64,000 nucleotides of DNA from CBFDBF01 sp050291465 (GTDB lineage: Bacteria > Pseudomonadota > Gammaproteobacteria > Chromatiales > Chromatiaceae), in assembly GCA_050291465.1 (NCBI GenBank), contig JBNKJV010000002.1:186001-250000 (forward strand). The letters run 5' to 3'. Below the pieces are notes generated by a model. It did no database searches. It had not been told where the DNA came from and worked only from the letters and a program-made list of their open reading frames with translations. Position 1 is the stretch's first letter. The number at the start of each line of letters is the position of its first letter. This document shows positions 63,143 through 64,000 of the stretch, piece by piece. A program made the translations under genes and the position numbers.

Positions 63143-63634
63143 TTATGCGCGACTCTTAATACACTGTAGTTGGCCGGTATAACTGTCCTTGACGGTGTTT
63201 TTAATTATCTCGCAGACGGCCTTCGCCTCTTCCTCGGTAAGGCCCCATACGATCATGCGCGCATTGCGCTCGTAACGGTTGCCTTTATTCAGGCTAAGAT
63301 ATGTAGTGTATGTCGGCTGATCGGAAAACAGTTTCATATAACGGGCATCCAAGTTCCCACTACATTCCGATAATTTCACTTTGCACTGCCTGCATTTCTT
63401 AAACAGCCCTTGCAGATACTCTTCCGATCTCATTTGGCAATCCTCATCGGACACCATTTCCGCCACCAACACATACTCAAAGCTTCTTGATAATTCCGGT
63501 GCTTCAAAAATGATCCGGGATTCGAGATAGACCGGATCACTTATTTCTAAAGGATTTTCCAAATAAGTATTCAGATAGCCGTAGCCGAAATAGCCTGCGA
63601 CCGCAATAATTATCAACGTCAAAAGGTTTTTCAT
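63143..63634 (-). CDS. Unrecognised exported or membrane-anchored protein
   Basis: 163 residues. An N-terminal hydrophobic helix (MKNLLTLIIIAVAGYFGYGY) without a clear cleavage site or lipobox, so probably an anchored periplasmic protein. The rest is charged and holds six Cys (in EDCQMRSE, KKCRQCKVKLSECSG, AVCEIIK and QLQCIK), suggesting disulfides. No family recognised. AT-richer than the neighbouring core genes. Confidence 0.65.
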   Translation of the reverse strand: MKNLLTLIIIAVAGYFGYGYLNTYLENPLEISDPVYLESRIIFEAPELSRSFEYVLVAEMVSDEDCQMRSEEYLQGLFKKCRQCKVKLSECSGNLDARYMKLFSDQPTYTTYLSLNKGNRYERNARMIVWGLTEEEAKAVCEIIKNTVKDSYTGQLQCIKSRA

Positions 63635-63783
63635 TTTAATCTTCCTTGTTTGCGCAAATAATATAATGTCCGCGGAATTATACGAAACTCCGCTTCTTCA
63701 GCGACTCACGCGGAGATTTACATTACACAACAACTTTAGCAACGGACCCGCAACCCCCATACCGACGATCGCAGAAAATAGAG

Positions 63784-64000
63784 TTACTTTATGCCGTCCG
63801 CCTTATTGCTCTGATTCGTTTTTTCCATTTTTTCAATTATCGCACCGGTTTCGTTCCCTTCCTCCGTTCCGTCAGGAAATCTTTCGAGGTAATCAAAAAC
63901 ATCCTCTTGCTTAATTTCCACAACCTGTCCGGCGTGAAGCGTTGGGATATAGAAAGGTTCGTTGCTCAACACGCCACGTATAGCGTTCTCTTTCCACTCG
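63784..64000 (-). CDS. C-terminal part of a DUF2314-like protein
   Basis: The open frame runs off the window edge. Its visible 72 residues end EWKENAIRGVLSNEPFYIPT, then GQVVEIKQEDVFDYLE and FPDGTEEGNETGAII, matching the C-terminal part of DUF2314-type proteins (from memory). Continuation upstream lies outside. A GTG at 63972 could be read as a start, but the similarity extends past it, so it is probably internal. Function of the family unknown. Confidence 0.6.
   Translation of the reverse strand, partial: EWKENAIRGVLSNEPFYIPTLHAGQVVEIKQEDVFDYLERFPDGTEEGNETGAIIEKMEKTNQSNKADGIK

Noticed and set aside
63784..63972. A complete 62-aa gene starting with GTG at 63972
   Set aside because: The similarity to a DUF2314-type C-terminus continues upstream of the GTG to the window edge, so the GTG is more likely internal.

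Overview
The window is chromosomal DNA of a gammaproteobacterium. The evidence is gene order: the fatty-acid block (yceD-rpmF-plsX-fabH-fabG-acpP-fabF-pabC-mltG-tmk-holB-pilZ-tatD), serS/crcB/rarA/lolA/ftsK, aat-bpt-infA next to clpA-clpS-cspD, smc-zipA-ligA, and the trpS/scpA/scpB/rluB/yciO/rnm/yciI group are all arranged as in that class. A Na+-pumping oxaloacetate decarboxylase, PEP-CTERM surface proteins, an eight-haem cytochrome and PPK2-type polyphosphate metabolism suggest a free-living environmental lineage. A placement near Chromatiales-like sulfur oxidisers is only a guess. No prophage, insertion sequence, CRISPR array or rRNA was seen; there is one tRNA.

Layout. 0-2.7 kb: end of an unidentified gene, polyphosphate:AMP phosphotransferase, an unrecognised protein. 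2.8-13.1 kb (minus): the fatty-acid synthesis and envelope block, with no fabD between fabH and fabG. 13.2-16.6 kb (minus): oadGAB, lying between yceD and maf. 16.9-20.2 kb (plus): maf, a second EF-G, an RRM protein. 20.2-23.8 kb: an accessory island with two PEP-CTERM proteins, a broken alpha/beta hydrolase, a cluster of hairpins and tRNA-Ser(UGA). 24-33 kb: yccA, serS, fluoride channel, rarA, lolA, ftsK, ald. 33-40 kb: trxB, a PilZ protein, the N-degron genes aat/bpt/clpS/clpA, infA, cspD. 40-47.3 kb: DNA glycosylase, rluB, scpBA, trpS, M50 protease, yciO, rnm, yciI. 47.4-52.7 kb: hybrid histidine kinase, small membrane protein, octahaem cytochrome and its b-type membrane partner. 53-60 kb: ligA, zipA, smc, queF. 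60.2-64 kb: two nucleotide-sugar enzymes, a GFA protein, an unknown secreted or anchored protein and a DUF2314 fragment.

How the parts fit. Three conserved blocks cover lipid/peptidoglycan synthesis, chromosome segregation (FtsK, SMC-ScpAB, ZipA) and N-degron proteolysis (Aat and Bpt mark substrates; ClpS-ClpA deliver them). Between these lie lineage-specific insertions: the sodium pump, the PEP-CTERM genes and the cytochrome module.

The most unusual non-coding signal is a family of short inverted-repeat elements made of 7-nt units (CAGTTNN and relatives). They sit directly against stop codons at several loci and supply the stop codon of tatD and of scpA. A second family uses 8-9-nt units. 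Both PEP-CTERM genes carry sigma-54-like GG-N10-GC elements upstream. The yceD operon has a TTGACA promoter placed so close to the ATG that its mRNA should be nearly leaderless.
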